Below, piece by piece: positions 46,076 through 60,249 of a stretch of 64,000 nucleotides of DNA. Source of the stretch: Cycas panzhihuaensis (Eukaryota; Cycadophyta). The notes below the pieces were generated by a model. The model was not told the DNA's origin. It was given only the letters and a program-made list of their open reading frames with translations, and did no database searches. The position numbers were made by a program, and so were the translations under genes. The stretch spans positions 196,237,741 through 196,301,740 of the forward strand of contig CM041465.1 of NCBI GenBank assembly GCA_023213395.1. Direction: 5' to 3'. The number at the start of each line of letters is the position of its first letter. Position 1 is the first letter of the stretch.

Positions 46076-46620
46076 TAAACTATGTAAGAATAAGTGAAAA
46101 AGATTAAAATAAAAGGTGGAACATGTTACAAAAGTATTAAGCACCATGTGTGTCAAATTTAAAGTAAATCCAACAAGCATTGGTCTACTTACTAATGTCT
46201 CCAACTGAAGGCATGATTTAAGGTTTATGGGTGAACCCTATGAATTATATAAAATTTGGGAGGTAAGAAAATATGTAAGAATAAGTGCAAGAGACTAAAA
46301 TGAAAGGTGGAACATGTCAAGAAAGCATTGAGAATCATGCGTATAAAATTTGAGGTAAATATTATAAGCATATGTCTACTTATTAACATCTTTAAATGAA
46401 GGTATAATTTAGGATTTCTGGGTGAACCCTGTGAATGACATAAAATTTAGGAGATAAGAAAGTAAGTAAGAATAAGTGCAAAAGATTGAAATGAAATGTG
46501 GAACATATTAGAAAGTGTTGAGCATTGTTCATATCAAATTTAAAGGAAATCTAACAACTATAGGGTCATTTATTAATATCTCTAAGTGAAGGTACATGTT
46601 AGGGTTAGGCCCATAATATT

Positions 46621-47879
46621 TCAAGTGAAACATCATAAATGTTTGCAAGCAAGTTTATTGCAATTTCACTTGTGATGTGTAACTAGTCAAGTAAGCTTAT
46701 TTAAATTTTGTTTAAGTTTATGTATGATAATATGAATGATGGACAAGGATTCATTATTGAGTACGAGGTTTATGATGAGATAGAGGGATGTATCACAATG
46801 TTGCAAATGTTGTTAATACAATATGCAATTTAGGGTTTTAATTTTTGAAGTTTCTAATGTTTTCAATAAGAACTCAAGGTTTTAGTAACCATGGAAGTTT
46901 GTCTTAAAATGAGGGTTTTGATTATGCACTTATTTTATTATAAAAATATCAAACTTATAAAAGTTATAGACTTCTAACAATCTTAGGTATTACTTAACTT
47001 CAAATGTACTCCACATTAATGACAATGCCTCTCCACATCAAGGGTTGATTTATAATTGTTTCTTCTTTATCATATGAATGGAAATATGTAGCCTTATTTA
47101 AGTGAGCTACCATGATATTTGATAATAAAAAAGCCCTATAGCACATCCAATTGTAATTGTCCTTCATGGCATGTTATGCCAAAAGATAACACTATAATAA
47201 CATAATCCCAGATAATTCATAGAATGAAAGTATTGATAGTTCTATAGATCTACCTAATATAGCTCCATATACTATTCTATAAAAGGGATATATTTATTCT
47301 AACTCTTAGACTAAATCTTGATAGGAAAAAAATAATTTAAAACTATATTGCAAACCACTACAATATCATATAAAATTTGGACTAATACATTGAGATACTC
47401 ATCTATGATCATGTATTTAATGTGTAGGTATAATTTATTAGATTCTATATCATTTGGTCTCTGCATCATGATCATCTTGTTTACTATCTTCTACTTAGCT
47501 TATGACTTAAGTGCATGTTGGCTCTGATAGGATTTACGAGATCCTAGTCAACTTCCAACCGACTGTGAACAATGCCATTATAGATGTCTCTATTATATCT
47601 GGGAGGCATGTGACTTTGGTGCTATACTATTCTCACTACATCTCCCATAAAAGTGGTCTTACTCCCAAAGTATTCACATCCTTGTTGCCTTACTAGGATG
47701 CCTCCTATAAATCCCATGGTGTAGTTTGGTAGTGTTTTCCCCTTATCACTACTAAGTAATTAGTATTTGTTGCCATCCACTACACACACATACACTTTAT
47801 CTTTGAAATTGCTACTAGCTTAACTACATAGCGTGATGTTCCCTTTCTAAGATTTTGTGGATTATCTTTTAAGCTTATG
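46621..47879. other. Unassigned AT-rich region
   Basis: No recognised domain. The open frame 47511-47696 (plus) has no family I recognise. Confidence 0.4.
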
Positions 47880-48395
47880 ATCATCTAAGATTGTCCCTCA
47901 TCTCACTCCCTTTGTATTTACCTCCCTTATGTCTTTCCTTTGTCCCTTTCCACCTCTTACTAGTCTCCCTAGTCTATGCCTCTCTTGTAACATCTCTTAC
48001 CTTCACTATACTTCCTTTCTCCTCCATTTGACACTTTCACTACACTTCCCTTCCTGTCCTTTATCTCTCCCTTTCTTGTTCTCTCATCCTATTCATTTCC
48101 CTCCATTTACTTCCTATACTATCTTGTCTCCCTAATTAGTCCTATGCCCTCCTAACTAGCCTTCGTACTTCCTCCTCCTTTTTAACCCTCATTGGGCTAC
48201 CTATTCCTTGCTTATCAACTTTTATATTTTCCCTTATCAACTTTTGTATTTACCCTTCTATTACTCTCTCATTGTTTGTGCTCCCCTCCTTTTCCTTCAT
48301 GATTCCCCCATTACATTTCTCATTCGATCTTTCCATGAGATGGTTGGTTATGCTTGCCCCCTTTTCTTCTTTCCCCTCTTTTTCTTTTTGTTCTG

Positions 48396-48400
<5 letters not shown>
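47880..48400. other. Pyrimidine-rich tract (plus strand)
   Basis: About 500 bp of strongly C+T-biased plus strand, with repeated CTCCC, CCTTTC, TTCCCTCC words. Leads directly into (CT)24. Open frames here (47929-48135, 48208-48396) are Ser/Leu/Phe-rich by composition and not credible genes. Confidence 0.75.

Positions 48401-48448
<48 letters not shown>
48401..48448. repeat. (CT)24 microsatellite
   Basis: Uninterrupted CT dinucleotides. Confidence 0.98.
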
Positions 48449-48450
<2 letters not shown>

Positions 48451-48570
48451 ATAGAATGTTGGAACAAAAAGAAAAAGAGGGGGAAGAAGAAAATAGGGAA
48501 AATACCTCCTATTCTCATGGGTAGTTAGGGAAAAGTAGGGGTAAAACAATCCCTCTTTTGTGCTCATTAT

Positions 48571-49833
<1,263 letters not shown>

Positions 49834-50129
49834 GTTTCATTAATAAGGGCAATTTAGATACTTGAATTTCTTAGTCAAACAAATGATAAGAGAATGGCTC
49901 AAATGAGCCTCTTTCCAATCATGAATTTTCTTAATGTTATTAGATCATAGAGTATATATATTCAACAAAACTATAAGATAGAGGGTAAAAATAAGCATTT
50001 TAGGTCATAAATTTTTCTAAATGTAGGTCATAAAATTAAAGGCATAAATATAAAGTCAGGGAAGTATTAAATGGGGGATTTGATTTCTAAAGTGATGCAT
50101 AAGTTGACTCATCTATTGTGTATATGAAT
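49834..50129. other. Spacer between the microsatellite and Copia-D copy 2
   Basis: AT-rich. May hold the decayed gag N-terminus of Copia-D copy 2. Nothing definite. Confidence 0.4.
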
Positions 50130-50520
50130 GCCATAAATATAAAAATTAGGCCATCTTATATGGGCTAGAATTTTAGGGAAAGAGGTTAAAATCCTAGATG
50201 AAAGAGATAAAACTTTAGAAACCAAGGGCAATTTCATCAAGGACAAGGTAAAGCTCATTAAAGTCAAGGTCAAGTTTAATTTCATTAAGGTTAAGGATAA
50301 TTCTATTAAGGACAAGGTTAAGGATAAAGATAATTCAATTAAGGCTAATTTAATCAAGGTCAAGGACAAGGTTTTAGACCTCAAGGAAGAGGTAAAGGAT
50401 AAAGTTCAAGGGGAAGGTATCAAGAATAAAGAGGAAGGATTCCTAGAGATAGAGGAATAATATAATGTTTCTATTGTTATAGAAAGATACAATTAGAAAA
50501 TAATTATTTTATAAAAAGGT
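50130..50520 (+). pseudogene. Copia-D gag tail with Gln/Gly-rich repeats
   Basis: Plus strand encodes a decayed run of Gln-Gly and Asn/His-Gln units (GQFHQGQGKAHQSQGQ, FNQGQGQGFRPQGRGKG) at 50220-50400. It comes from imperfect direct repeats of AAGG(A/T)CAAGGT-type words. A degenerate knuckle (CFYCYRKIQLEN) follows near 50465-50500. The long minus-strand open frame over this region is the antisense shadow of the repeats. Confidence 0.7.
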
Positions 50521-51190
50521 GCAATATACAAAGAGGAGTAGCAAATATAATAATTAAAGTACCAAAGGAGAATAAAAGACATTTCCTATCAAGTCTAATA
50601 GCCAATGAAGAGGTAGATAGTTAGTATAATATTAATTTAAGTTACTCTACTCATATAAAACATAAGAAAGAATAGTTTAATAAGTTAGACAATACTAAAA
50701 ATACAAAATCACTTTTGGAGATAATACTACTCAAGCTATAATAAATAAAAGAACTATATCCATTTAAATAGGTTTTGGAGAGACTAGGTGCATCAATGAT
50801 GTACTTCATATCCCTTCACTCAAGAAAAACTTGCTATCAATTAGACAAATAATAGAGAAAAAATATAAAGTTATCTTTGATAATTGTGAGTGCATTATTA
50901 AGGACAAGTTGAGGAATAAGGTAATAGTTATGAAGGGTCAAATGACTAGTGATAAATTATTTAAGTTAGTTATACCCCCAACTAACTATTATATCTTGAA
51001 GACATTAATTAATATGGATAGTGAGACTTAACATAAAAGATTTATTCATGTGAACTATAACAACTTAGAATTGATAAAAAATATGGAAATGGTAGTTGGC
51101 TTACCTAATATTGAACATGGTAAAGAAGTGTATGTGAAGGTTGTATACTAGGCAAACAATAAAAGGAAGGATTCCTTAATGATAGTTATA
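50521..51190 (+). pseudogene. Copia-D protease and GAG-pre-integrase remnant
   Basis: A protease-position segment near 50610-50680 matches copy 1. The open frame 50831-51031 (MLSIRQIIEKKYKVIFDN, CIIKDKLRNKVIVMKGQMTS) is the strand region after the active site. GAG-pre-integrase near 51040-51160 reads FIHVNYNNLELIKNMEMVV and LPNIEHG. Confidence 0.77.
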
Positions 51191-52021
51191 GGGCAAATGG
51201 GCCTCTTCAACTAGTTTACAAAGATCTATATAGACCAATGAATGTACTTTCACTTGGAGGAGCCAAGTACTTTAACTTTTATTGATGACTTTATAAGAAT
51301 GACTTGAATTTATTTTATTAAGTTTAAATTAGATATAATTTAATGCTTTATTGATTTCAAAGTGATGATTGAAAGGTAAAGTGAATATAAAATATTAACC
51401 CTCATATTAGATAATAAGGAAGAATTTATTTAAAATAAATTTAAGGACTATTATAGATACTCTGGGATAAGTAAGTAGCTTATTAATTCCTATATTCCTC
51501 AATAAAATAATGTAGAAGAAAGAAAAAATATGACCATTTTTTAGATGGATAGGAGCATACTTAAGGATAAGCATCTCATCAATGAGTATTAGGTAGAAGT
51601 TATATATAAAATTATTTACTTATTAAACAAATACACAACTAAGGTAGTGAAATGGGTCATACCTAAGGACATATGGATATATAATAGGCTAAGTATTAAA
51701 TACTTAAGAGTTGAGTGCATAGCATATACACATGTTCTAGAACAAAGAAGGATAAAGTTAAATGATAAAATTGCTAAGTGCATATTTATAACATATGGTG
51801 ATACATCAAGCTTCTATAAACTATGTAAATCTAAGGGTAACAGAATCATTATAAGTAGGCATGCCATCTTCAATGTAGATAAATTCTATCAAGAGGAAGT
51901 TATTGAAAAAGACAAAGGCAAAATCATTATGATTAATATAGATTCTAACTCAAGTGATGCAAGTACACCTAATATAAGTGGAGCACATTCATCCACTTTA
52001 AATCAAAGGGTTCTAAAATAG
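51191..52021 (+). pseudogene. Copia-D integrase remnant
   Basis: Core pieces include the LTLILDNKEEFI segment near 51400 (the NGGE motif is decayed) and YLLNKYTTKVVKWVIP. The open frame 51647-52021 continues with LSIKYLRVECIAYTHVLEQ, RRIKLNDKIAKCIFITYGD and GNRIIISRHAIFNVDKFY, the integrase C-terminal region and start of the linker. Confidence 0.82.
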
Positions 52022-52099
52022 GTGGGGTCACAACCCTCAAAATATTTGAAACATAAATTTCAGAGAAGAATAATAAGATTTTAAAGGGTAAATTTTTAA

Positions 52100-53803
<1,704 letters not shown>

Positions 53804-55599
53804 CACCCACATTAGGCCCATTCCCATATATTTTGTTATCAAATAGTGGAAATCTTCTTTGTTAGTTATAAATAGTAGGCAGTAGCATGCCTTGAGAGGT
53901 GTGCTAAACCCTCTCAGTCTTGCCTACTTATGTATGTGCTCTAAAGACCCTAATGTTTATTAAAACCACCTCTCTCACAGAATATTCTACCTCACCTTGG
54001 TTATTATTCATTTACATTTTTCCCTTACATCATCACACTCGATGTTTCACTTGTGAAATTTTAAGAAGTCCTTTTTCAAAAAACCTAACTCAAAGGTCCA
54101 CTTTAAATTATTATAAATCCTTCCTTTGACATCCATTTTTGGAGTTTTACCACTCATGGAAAAGATCCCAACATGCTCTTTACTATAAGGTAATTTCTAA
54201 AGGATGAAAATAATTTAAGTTAGCCTTTCTCCTCTTCACACTTACTAATTTACTAAGCCTTTTATGGATTGTAGCATTGAATGTTTAACCCTAGAACTTC
54301 AAACTTCCATAACTTTTCCATTTGGTGTTGGCTTTAAGACTTTCACTACTTGTTGGAAATATAGAAAACTCCTTCATAATTTAGTAGATTTATCATTTGT
54401 AAAATGTGTGATGGACAAATGATTACTATACTCCAAAGAAGTTATGAAGATCTTTGCGTCTAGCACCTACCCTTACATTAGCTTTTTACCCTATTCTTCA
54501 CTTGTTTACACCATATACTCCCCCTTATGTATTACCCATCTAAGTAATCTAACTACTTTTGTATTATATAAGTAATAAATAAAGAGTGATTTTTCAATGA
54601 TTAAGGTATTAAAAAAGAAAGAGACAAATAACTTAGGTCTAGAGAGATTACAATCTTTACTCAAAGAAACTTACCAAGCTAGAAGATCAAAATGGTATAT
54701 CTTAACACCTAGTGAAACATGGTTTAAGTAATTACTTCACATAGTATGAACCAAACTAATAAAGAAAAATATATTTTACATATTTTCTAGAGATATAACC
54801 TAATCAAAGAAGGTTAAAGAAAATGGGTCCTTTATTATCATAAGCCACAACTTGTTGTTTGATTTCTTTTTATTCTACTTTATATCTACTTTCTTATTTA
54901 ATCTATATATTAGTTAGGATTCCAATTCTAGTGCTTTTGATCTCACAGACTATTAACTCACTTACTTAATCTATGAGCCTAGTTCGACAATAAGAGATTT
55001 TTGTCTAAGGGATTGTCTTAAGGCATAATCTTCTTTCCTTTCTAATGCACTACATGCATAGAAAGTCTTCCCTCTAGGAGGATACCCTAAGTTCTCTAGA
55101 TTTCTAAGACTCCTTTGGTGATCCTATCAAAGAATGTCTTTTCTAATAAAACAATACTAATATTAAAAAAAATGGCCTTTATGCCAAAGTAAGTCATTAT
55201 TTAATGTCAAGCCTTCTATTATGGATAAACTTGCATTTTATTATTTATCTATTCAAGATATTTGTTCTAGATGCTTAGCATACTCTACCTAAATTTGGTT
55301 TAACCAAGAAGGGATTAGGATGGTAGTAAGGTATAATTTTCCTTCATCTCTTCTAAATAAGGCATCTACCATAATGTTTTTTTTCTACATATTTTATATA
55401 ATATATAGGATCAAAATTATTGAAGACCAATGAGTACAAGTATGAAATCCAAGGTAATAATCTAAAATTTAGAATTTAAGCAAAAAAATCATGCCACTAA
55501 TATTATCCCTTGGATTTTTCATAGGCCTTTGTCTCTTTTTTTTAGCCAATCTAACTTAATATATTATAATTCTTCCTTATTTAAAATATTGTATATGTA
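53804..55599. other. 3' flank of Copia-D copy 2 and left flank of the gypsy element
   Basis: The first 200-300 bp resemble the sequence after pol in Copia-D copy 1 and may hold a 3' LTR, with a candidate TATA (TTATAAATAG) near 53858. The rest, up to 55599, may hold the gypsy 3' end and LTR. No LTR pair or target duplication could be established. Confidence 0.4.
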
Positions 55600-56609
55600 A
55601 AGTAACTAATTTATAAAATTGGATATCTTTGTAATATGTTTATTTCTTCCTAAATGGCATCTTCGATTGGTAATTGGTACCATTTAACTAGGTATTCTTA
55701 TATAGTCCTCCTCTGCAATTCTTTTTCTCATGTTTAGATGATTAATTCAAGTATGAGGACTAACTTCCCTTTGTTATCTAATATTAGTATTTCAATTTAA
55801 GCTAGTATGTATTCTCCTAATTCCTCTGTAAAGCAGAGGACATGGAGGATGTTATGTATCTTAATGGATATTAAGTATTCTAATGGGTATGCTACTTTCT
55901 CAATACTCTTTCAAACCTAGTATAGGCCATAAAACCTAGGGCTAATCTTTTCCCTTTGGGTTATTTTTATAGAGGCTTATTTATAGGGTTATAAATAGGG
56001 GTATAACCAAATGCCTATATCAAATTCCCTCTTAGTTTAATATTTATATATTTATTATTTCATTATATTTTATGCTATCCTTAAATGTTCTTACAAGATT
56101 TGTAAGGTATATTTTATGCTTTATAAATAATTCCTTACTACTTCTACCTAACTAAATTAAGTTCCAATTCCTTAGGAGATGTTAGGTTATATCCATATAG
56201 AGCATTGAATGAAGACATTTAGATGGTTGAGTGGTATATAGAATTATACTATGCTTATATGAGATGTAACTATGTAACATATATACCATGCTTATTAATA
56301 GTATAGTTCCTTAAATAGCCTTCGAAGCACTTGTTTACTACTTTAATTTACCCTTTTATTTATGGGTGATAATTAGAATTCTTGGTTGTTTTGGTTCTAA
56401 CTTGCTTAAATAGTTCTTGTCAAAAGTGACTCATAAATTTAGGGTCCCAATTACAGATAATTATGTAGTAGCCTATATAATCTATGTATTTATCTCATGA
56501 GTAATTTTATAAATTGTAGAGTTCTATAAGTTAACTAAATCATTATGAAGTGAGTAACTTTGGTTAATCTATCAACTATTATAAAAATTATGTCCTTATA
56601 TTAGAATGT
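55600..56609 (-). pseudogene. Gypsy integrase, C-terminal half and tail
   Basis: YKDIIFIVDRLTKVTHFIMI at 56545-56605 carries the first catalytic Asp region and resumes the frame interrupted by element F. Then HSIILYTTQPSKC and MLYMDITYLL mark the decayed A-Y-H-P-Q-T-D-G-Q-T region. NPKGKRLALGFMAYTRF (55925-55985) and KVAYPLEYLISIKIHNILHV (55835-55905) match the P-K-L-A-x-R-F-x-G-P and I-H-x-V-F-H-V segments. WYQLPIEDAI (55640-55680) resembles a chromodomain-like tail. Confidence 0.82.
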
Positions 56610-56975
56610 TGTTGGGGTTAATGTTCATCACCCCACTCCTACCATTTACACATGTGAGTGCATACATGTGAAGGTAAATAAGGTAAGGTTAAGTGTTACC
56701 TTAGTTAAGCATTATTTAATGTATTTTAAATTTTAGAGGTTGAGGAGGTTTCCCTCCTTCATCAAACTATATCTTTATTGGGGTGATAAATCCTAGTATC
56801 TTTTGACATCACCTCCTATTTAGAAATTTGTACATACTCTTAAACATGGATTGAATGTAATATTTAGTTATGCTCATACAATACAATATATTGATCATTT
56901 TGCTTTCTACTTTGCTCTGTCTCCATGTTTTAAATCCTTCATTTGGTATCAGAGCATCTTGTTTCAAATCCTTTA
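56610..56975 (+). repeat. 5' LTR of element F, with internal PBS-like motif
   Basis: TGTTGGGG...AATCCTTTA. TGGTATCAGAGC, a perfect tRNA-Met PBS, lies at 56944-56955, 20 bp before the end of the repeat. The right LTR contains the same stretch, so by alignment the motif is inside the LTR. A TTT(C/A)AAATCCTT(C/T)A phrase lies on both sides of it. Confidence 0.82.
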
Positions 56976-58299
56976 AATTTTGTGAGCTTCACTGTGGACT
57001 GGTCATTTTCTAGATTTGGAGCCGTTTTGATTAGTTTTTAATAGTTTAAAGTTACCTCATTTTTTTAGCTTCTAGTTTATTAATCATATAGAGGTTACTT
57101 CACTATTTTTACTATAACTTTCTCATTTAATATTTGTTTTCTGAAACATTAGCTTTGTTGGAAAGTTGATTCAACTCTCTTTGTGCTGATATAGTCTTTT
57201 AAGTGATTTGAAGTCTTTTTATAGATATTATAGGTTGGTAACATTAAGGTACCGAATCAAGCCTAATTATTTATTATTCAATATTTTCTAAAGTATTTTT
57301 CTTTAAGGTTTTTTGGAATAAGTCACATTAAAGGTCTTCAATTTGTAAGTAAGGATTTTTATATTTTTTATGAGGTTATAATCTATTTTTATAATATTTT
57401 AGTCTTGTAGCTCTTATTCAAGCCCTAAAAAGGATCTTTGCACATTTTTTTAAAAATCTTAAGTTATATGAATTAGTTTCTGAATGGTTAAATCCGTCAG
57501 AAAGCATATTTAATATTCTTTAGTTTGAAATAAGTTTCACTTAATTCTAACTTCATTTGGTAGGTGTTTAAAGCTAGTTACTTTTAGCTTCTTATTCAGT
57601 CCTTATAGGCATTATCCTATAACATTTCAAGCATTATATTATCTTAAAAGATTATATCTACTTTATTGATTACTAACAGTTTATGCTTGAAGTTTTTACT
57701 ATTCTTTGTTTATATTTTCAAGTCATTTTTTACAGCAAAAAGCTAGTTTTTCGGTACTTTAAGCTAATTGGAGCTACTACATCAAACAGGTATATTTTAT
57801 CTTCTATTTGCTTATTTTCTATATTTCTTGGAATAAACTTATTATTTTTTAAATATTTCTATCATCTAAAGCAAAGATTACACTTTAGACTTTTAAGTTT
57901 TTTTTACTACATTCAAAGGATCTACTACCTTTAAAGGGATAGTTAATTATTTTTTATAATCAAGCATTTTACATTAATAAAGGTCATTCATTTTTTGCTT
58001 TAGCTACTCCTTATTATTGATTATCTATCATTTTATTATTAAATATAATTATATTTCAAATGTACATTGTTAAAACCTAAAAGAAACATATATATTCTTA
58101 CTTTTATAAAAGTATTAATTAATCTAGTTCTATACAAATGAAAACTTTATCTCAAAAGATATGCATTTGATTGCATTACTCACCTACCTTGATTAAGGGA
58201 TTTATATGTATTGAAAAACACTTATTGTCCACTTTATGTTATTCACACATTAAAGGTCTTCATTTACTTATTTGAGCTCACAAACTAAATGCATTACAA
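56976..58299. other. Element F leader
   Basis: About 1.3 kb, T-rich. The open frame 57683-57934 encodes a hydrophobic, Phe/Leu/Tyr-rich peptide without a recognised family and is probably chance. No convincing PBS was seen directly after 56975. Confidence 0.5.
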
Positions 58300-58827
58300 A
58301 TGGAATTTTATTTGGATGACGTGCTAATTCCCACACTTGATGGGACTAATTTTCATGTATAGAAAAGATTATTGAAAACATTTCTTATTGCAAAAGATAT
58401 TTAAAAATTTATTGCACATGACTACCTAAAGGAAGAAGAAAATTTTAAAGAAAACCTAAGAAAAGATAATGAAATCATAGCTTTAATGTTTAGTATAATA
58501 AACAATGATATATTCGTTAATGTTAGTCAACTATCTACATCAAAATCCATTTGAGATATATTATAATCTATTTATGGGGCCAAAACCTACAATGTAAATG
58601 AATTTAACTATGATGATGTTATACATATGAGACAGATGTCAGAGCAAGTTTTTTATATTGAAAAGACTAATGAAGAAGACTTAAATCAAATTAATGATCA
58701 CATTTATGCATATAAAGATGATAATTCATTTGAGGGAGAGAAACCCTTTGACATGATCACTACTCATAAAATAAAGATTCCAGAACATAAATTCAAAGAT
58801 GCAGCCACTCATTCCCATTTGAAGTAA
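58300..58827 (+). pseudogene. Copia-type gag fragment of element F
   Basis: 176 codons from ATG 58300 to the stop at 58825. MEFYLDDVLIPTLDGTNFHV opens with the L-D-G-T-N-F-x-V-W start of copia gag. KRLLKTFLIAKDI, NEIIALMFSIINNDIFVNVS and SIYGAKTYNVNEFNYDD follow the UBN2 capsid pattern. Four internal stops (after FHV, KDI, KSI and DIL) all fit single C-to-T or G-to-A changes. The last 66 codons are open and acidic (EEDLNQINDHIYAYKDDNSF). No zinc knuckle or protease follows. Confidence 0.8.
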
Positions 58828-59005
58828 GTCACACTTAGAAATCATTTGAACTAAACCATGTTGAAAATAACCACTATACAAGGACAAAGATGCATGAAGA
58901 TGAAGACAAAACAAAAGGACATTTGGTCAAGTACTCACTCAAAGTCTACCTCAAATATATATACCATAAGTTCAAGGAAAACTGAAGATGTTCATGATGA
59001 CCATT

Positions 59006-59016
59006 AAAGGGGAGAA
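59006..59016 (+). promoter_or_regulatory. Polypurine tract of element F
   Basis: AAAGGGGAGAA directly precedes the right LTR. Confidence 0.88.
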
Positions 59017-59383
59017 TGTTGGGGTTAATGTTCATCACCCTACTCCCACCATTTACATATGTGAGTACACACATATGAAGGTAAGTAAGGTAAGGTTAAG
59101 TGTTACCTTAGTTAAGCATTATTTTAATGTATTTTAAATTTTGGAGGTTGAGGAGGTTTCCCTCCTCCCTCAAACTATATCTTTATTGGGGTGACAAACC
59201 CTCGTGTCTTTTGACACCACCTCCTATTTAAAAATTTGTACATGCTCTCAAACATGGATTGAATGTAATATTTAGTTATGCTCATACTATACAATGGATT
59301 GATCATTTTACTTTCTGGTTTGCTCTATCTTTATGTTTCAAATCCTTTATTTAGTATCAAAGCATCTTGTTTCAAATCCTTCA
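59017..59383 (+). repeat. 3' LTR of element F
   Basis: TGTTGGGG...AATCCTTCA. The PBS-like motif is TAGTATCAAAGC here (59352-59363). The right end is fixed by the target duplication and by resumption of the gypsy integrase. Confidence 0.88.
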
Positions 59384-59849
59384 AATGCTAATTGCCCTAT
59401 CACAAAGTCTATGTTAATGATTTTTCATTTTTGTTATGGGATGGGTAATAATTATAATAGTTATAGGGGAGATACATTTTCATATTTATTTATTTAACAA
59501 AATGGACATTCTACCATATATTTTTAAATACCATTCTTTATGCCTTTTTAAAAGAATAACTATCCATGTTTGAGATAAGTTTTAAAAAATCTAAGTCATC
59601 ATTAATGCTACATGATATTCTATCATGATTTACACTTTAAGTTTAGAGCCCAAGTTTAAGAAGATTCTTCCCTTGTATAAAATGAGGTCATTTTTCCATT
59701 CATAGTTGTTATGAGATCCTTATTGAATTCATAAAATTAACTATTAGGTTTTGGTATTCTTTTTATATTTGGCCTAAAAATTAGTTATCTAAATAGGGTT
59801 AAACATAGTAATATTATGTAGTTAAGAGTCTCTTCTCATTCTTTTAGAA
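59384..59849 (-). pseudogene. Gypsy integrase, N-terminal part
   Basis: INIDFVIGQLAF at 59385-59425 is the start of the integrase core (the usual I-S-M-D-F-I-x-G-L-P), ending at the element F insertion site. Further right, ILEYHVALMMT near 59605-59640 fits the His of the zinc-binding H2C2 domain. The Cys pair is decayed. Confidence 0.75.
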
Positions 59850-60240
59850 AGGCTACATCCACCATGATATTTAACTTGCCCTTTTTGTAGGAAATCTCGA
59901 AGTCATAAGCTTGTATTTTATTAACCAATTTTTGTTATTCTAGTGATAAATCCTTTTATTTTAAAAGGTAATTAAGACCATTATAATCTACTTTAGCTAT
60001 AAATTTACTTCTTAGGAGATACTATCATAATTTGTGTAAAGAATATATTATTGCTAGCACTTCTTTATTATATGTTGATTAGAGTTACTCTCTTTTATTA
60101 AGTTTTCTACTTTTAAAGGCTATATGTCTCTCTTCTTATATAAACATAGCCCTAATACTCATTCTTAAGGTATCACACTAAAGAATAAAAGGTTTTTAAA
60201 AATATAGAGATGTTACTATAGGTATAGTCCCCATTATTTC
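59850..60240 (-). pseudogene. Gypsy RNase H remnant
   Basis: KPFILWCDTLRMSIRAMFI near 60140-60195 (decayed D-A-S). Then HIAFKSRKLNKRE, STYNKEVLAIIYSLHKL (the Y-D-K-E motif), YYLLRSKFIAKVDYNGLNYL and KIQAYDFEISYKKGKLNIMV with DVAFLK (the usual V-A-D-A-L-S-R tail). Confidence 0.88.
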
Positions 60241-60249
60241 CTTTAGTTA

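Larger units (their letters stand above)
42890..46620. repeat. 178-191-bp tandem repeat array, split by an LTR element
   Basis: Units share GGGTGAA(CCCT)...AAATTTGGGAGGTAAG, GTGGAACA, a CATGTGT...CAAATT segment and TGAAGGTATGATTTAGGGTT. The landmark GGAGG/GGAGA occurs at 42941, 43119, 43298, 46259 and 46450. Spacing is 178 and 179 bp before the LTR element and 191 bp after it. Removing the 2,765-bp insert and one 5-bp duplication leaves 191 bp between the third and fourth landmarks, so the array was continuous before insertion. About five diverged units. The length is in the range of plant nucleosome-scale satellites. Confidence 0.85.
56610..59383 (+). mobile_element. Element F: gag-only LTR retrotransposon (TR-GAG-like) nested in gypsy integrase
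   Basis: LTRs 56610-56975 and 59017-59383 begin TGTTGGGG and are about 91% identical by hand count (33 differences in about 366 positions). The flanks are AATGT (56605-56609) and AATGC (59384-59388). A polypurine tract (59006-59016) precedes the right LTR. The interior of about 2 kb holds only a copia-type gag fragment (58300-58827) and no pol. Removing the element brings the host integrase back into one frame on the minus strand. Known plant elements that carry gag but no pol are called TR-GAG. Confidence 0.9.

Noticed and set aside
42890-46620. Regular direct repeats that might suggest a CRISPR-like array
   Set aside because: Units are contiguous tandem copies of 178-191 bp without unique spacers, in a plant genome.
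47929-48454. Leu/Ser/Phe/Pro-rich plus-strand frames
   Set aside because: Products of the pyrimidine-rich tract and (CT)24.
50109-50384. 91-codon minus-strand Leu/Ser/Thr repeat frame, resembling a repeat protein
   Set aside because: Antisense shadow of the Gln/Gly repeat in Copia-D gag; the plus-strand context is the expected gag-protease order.
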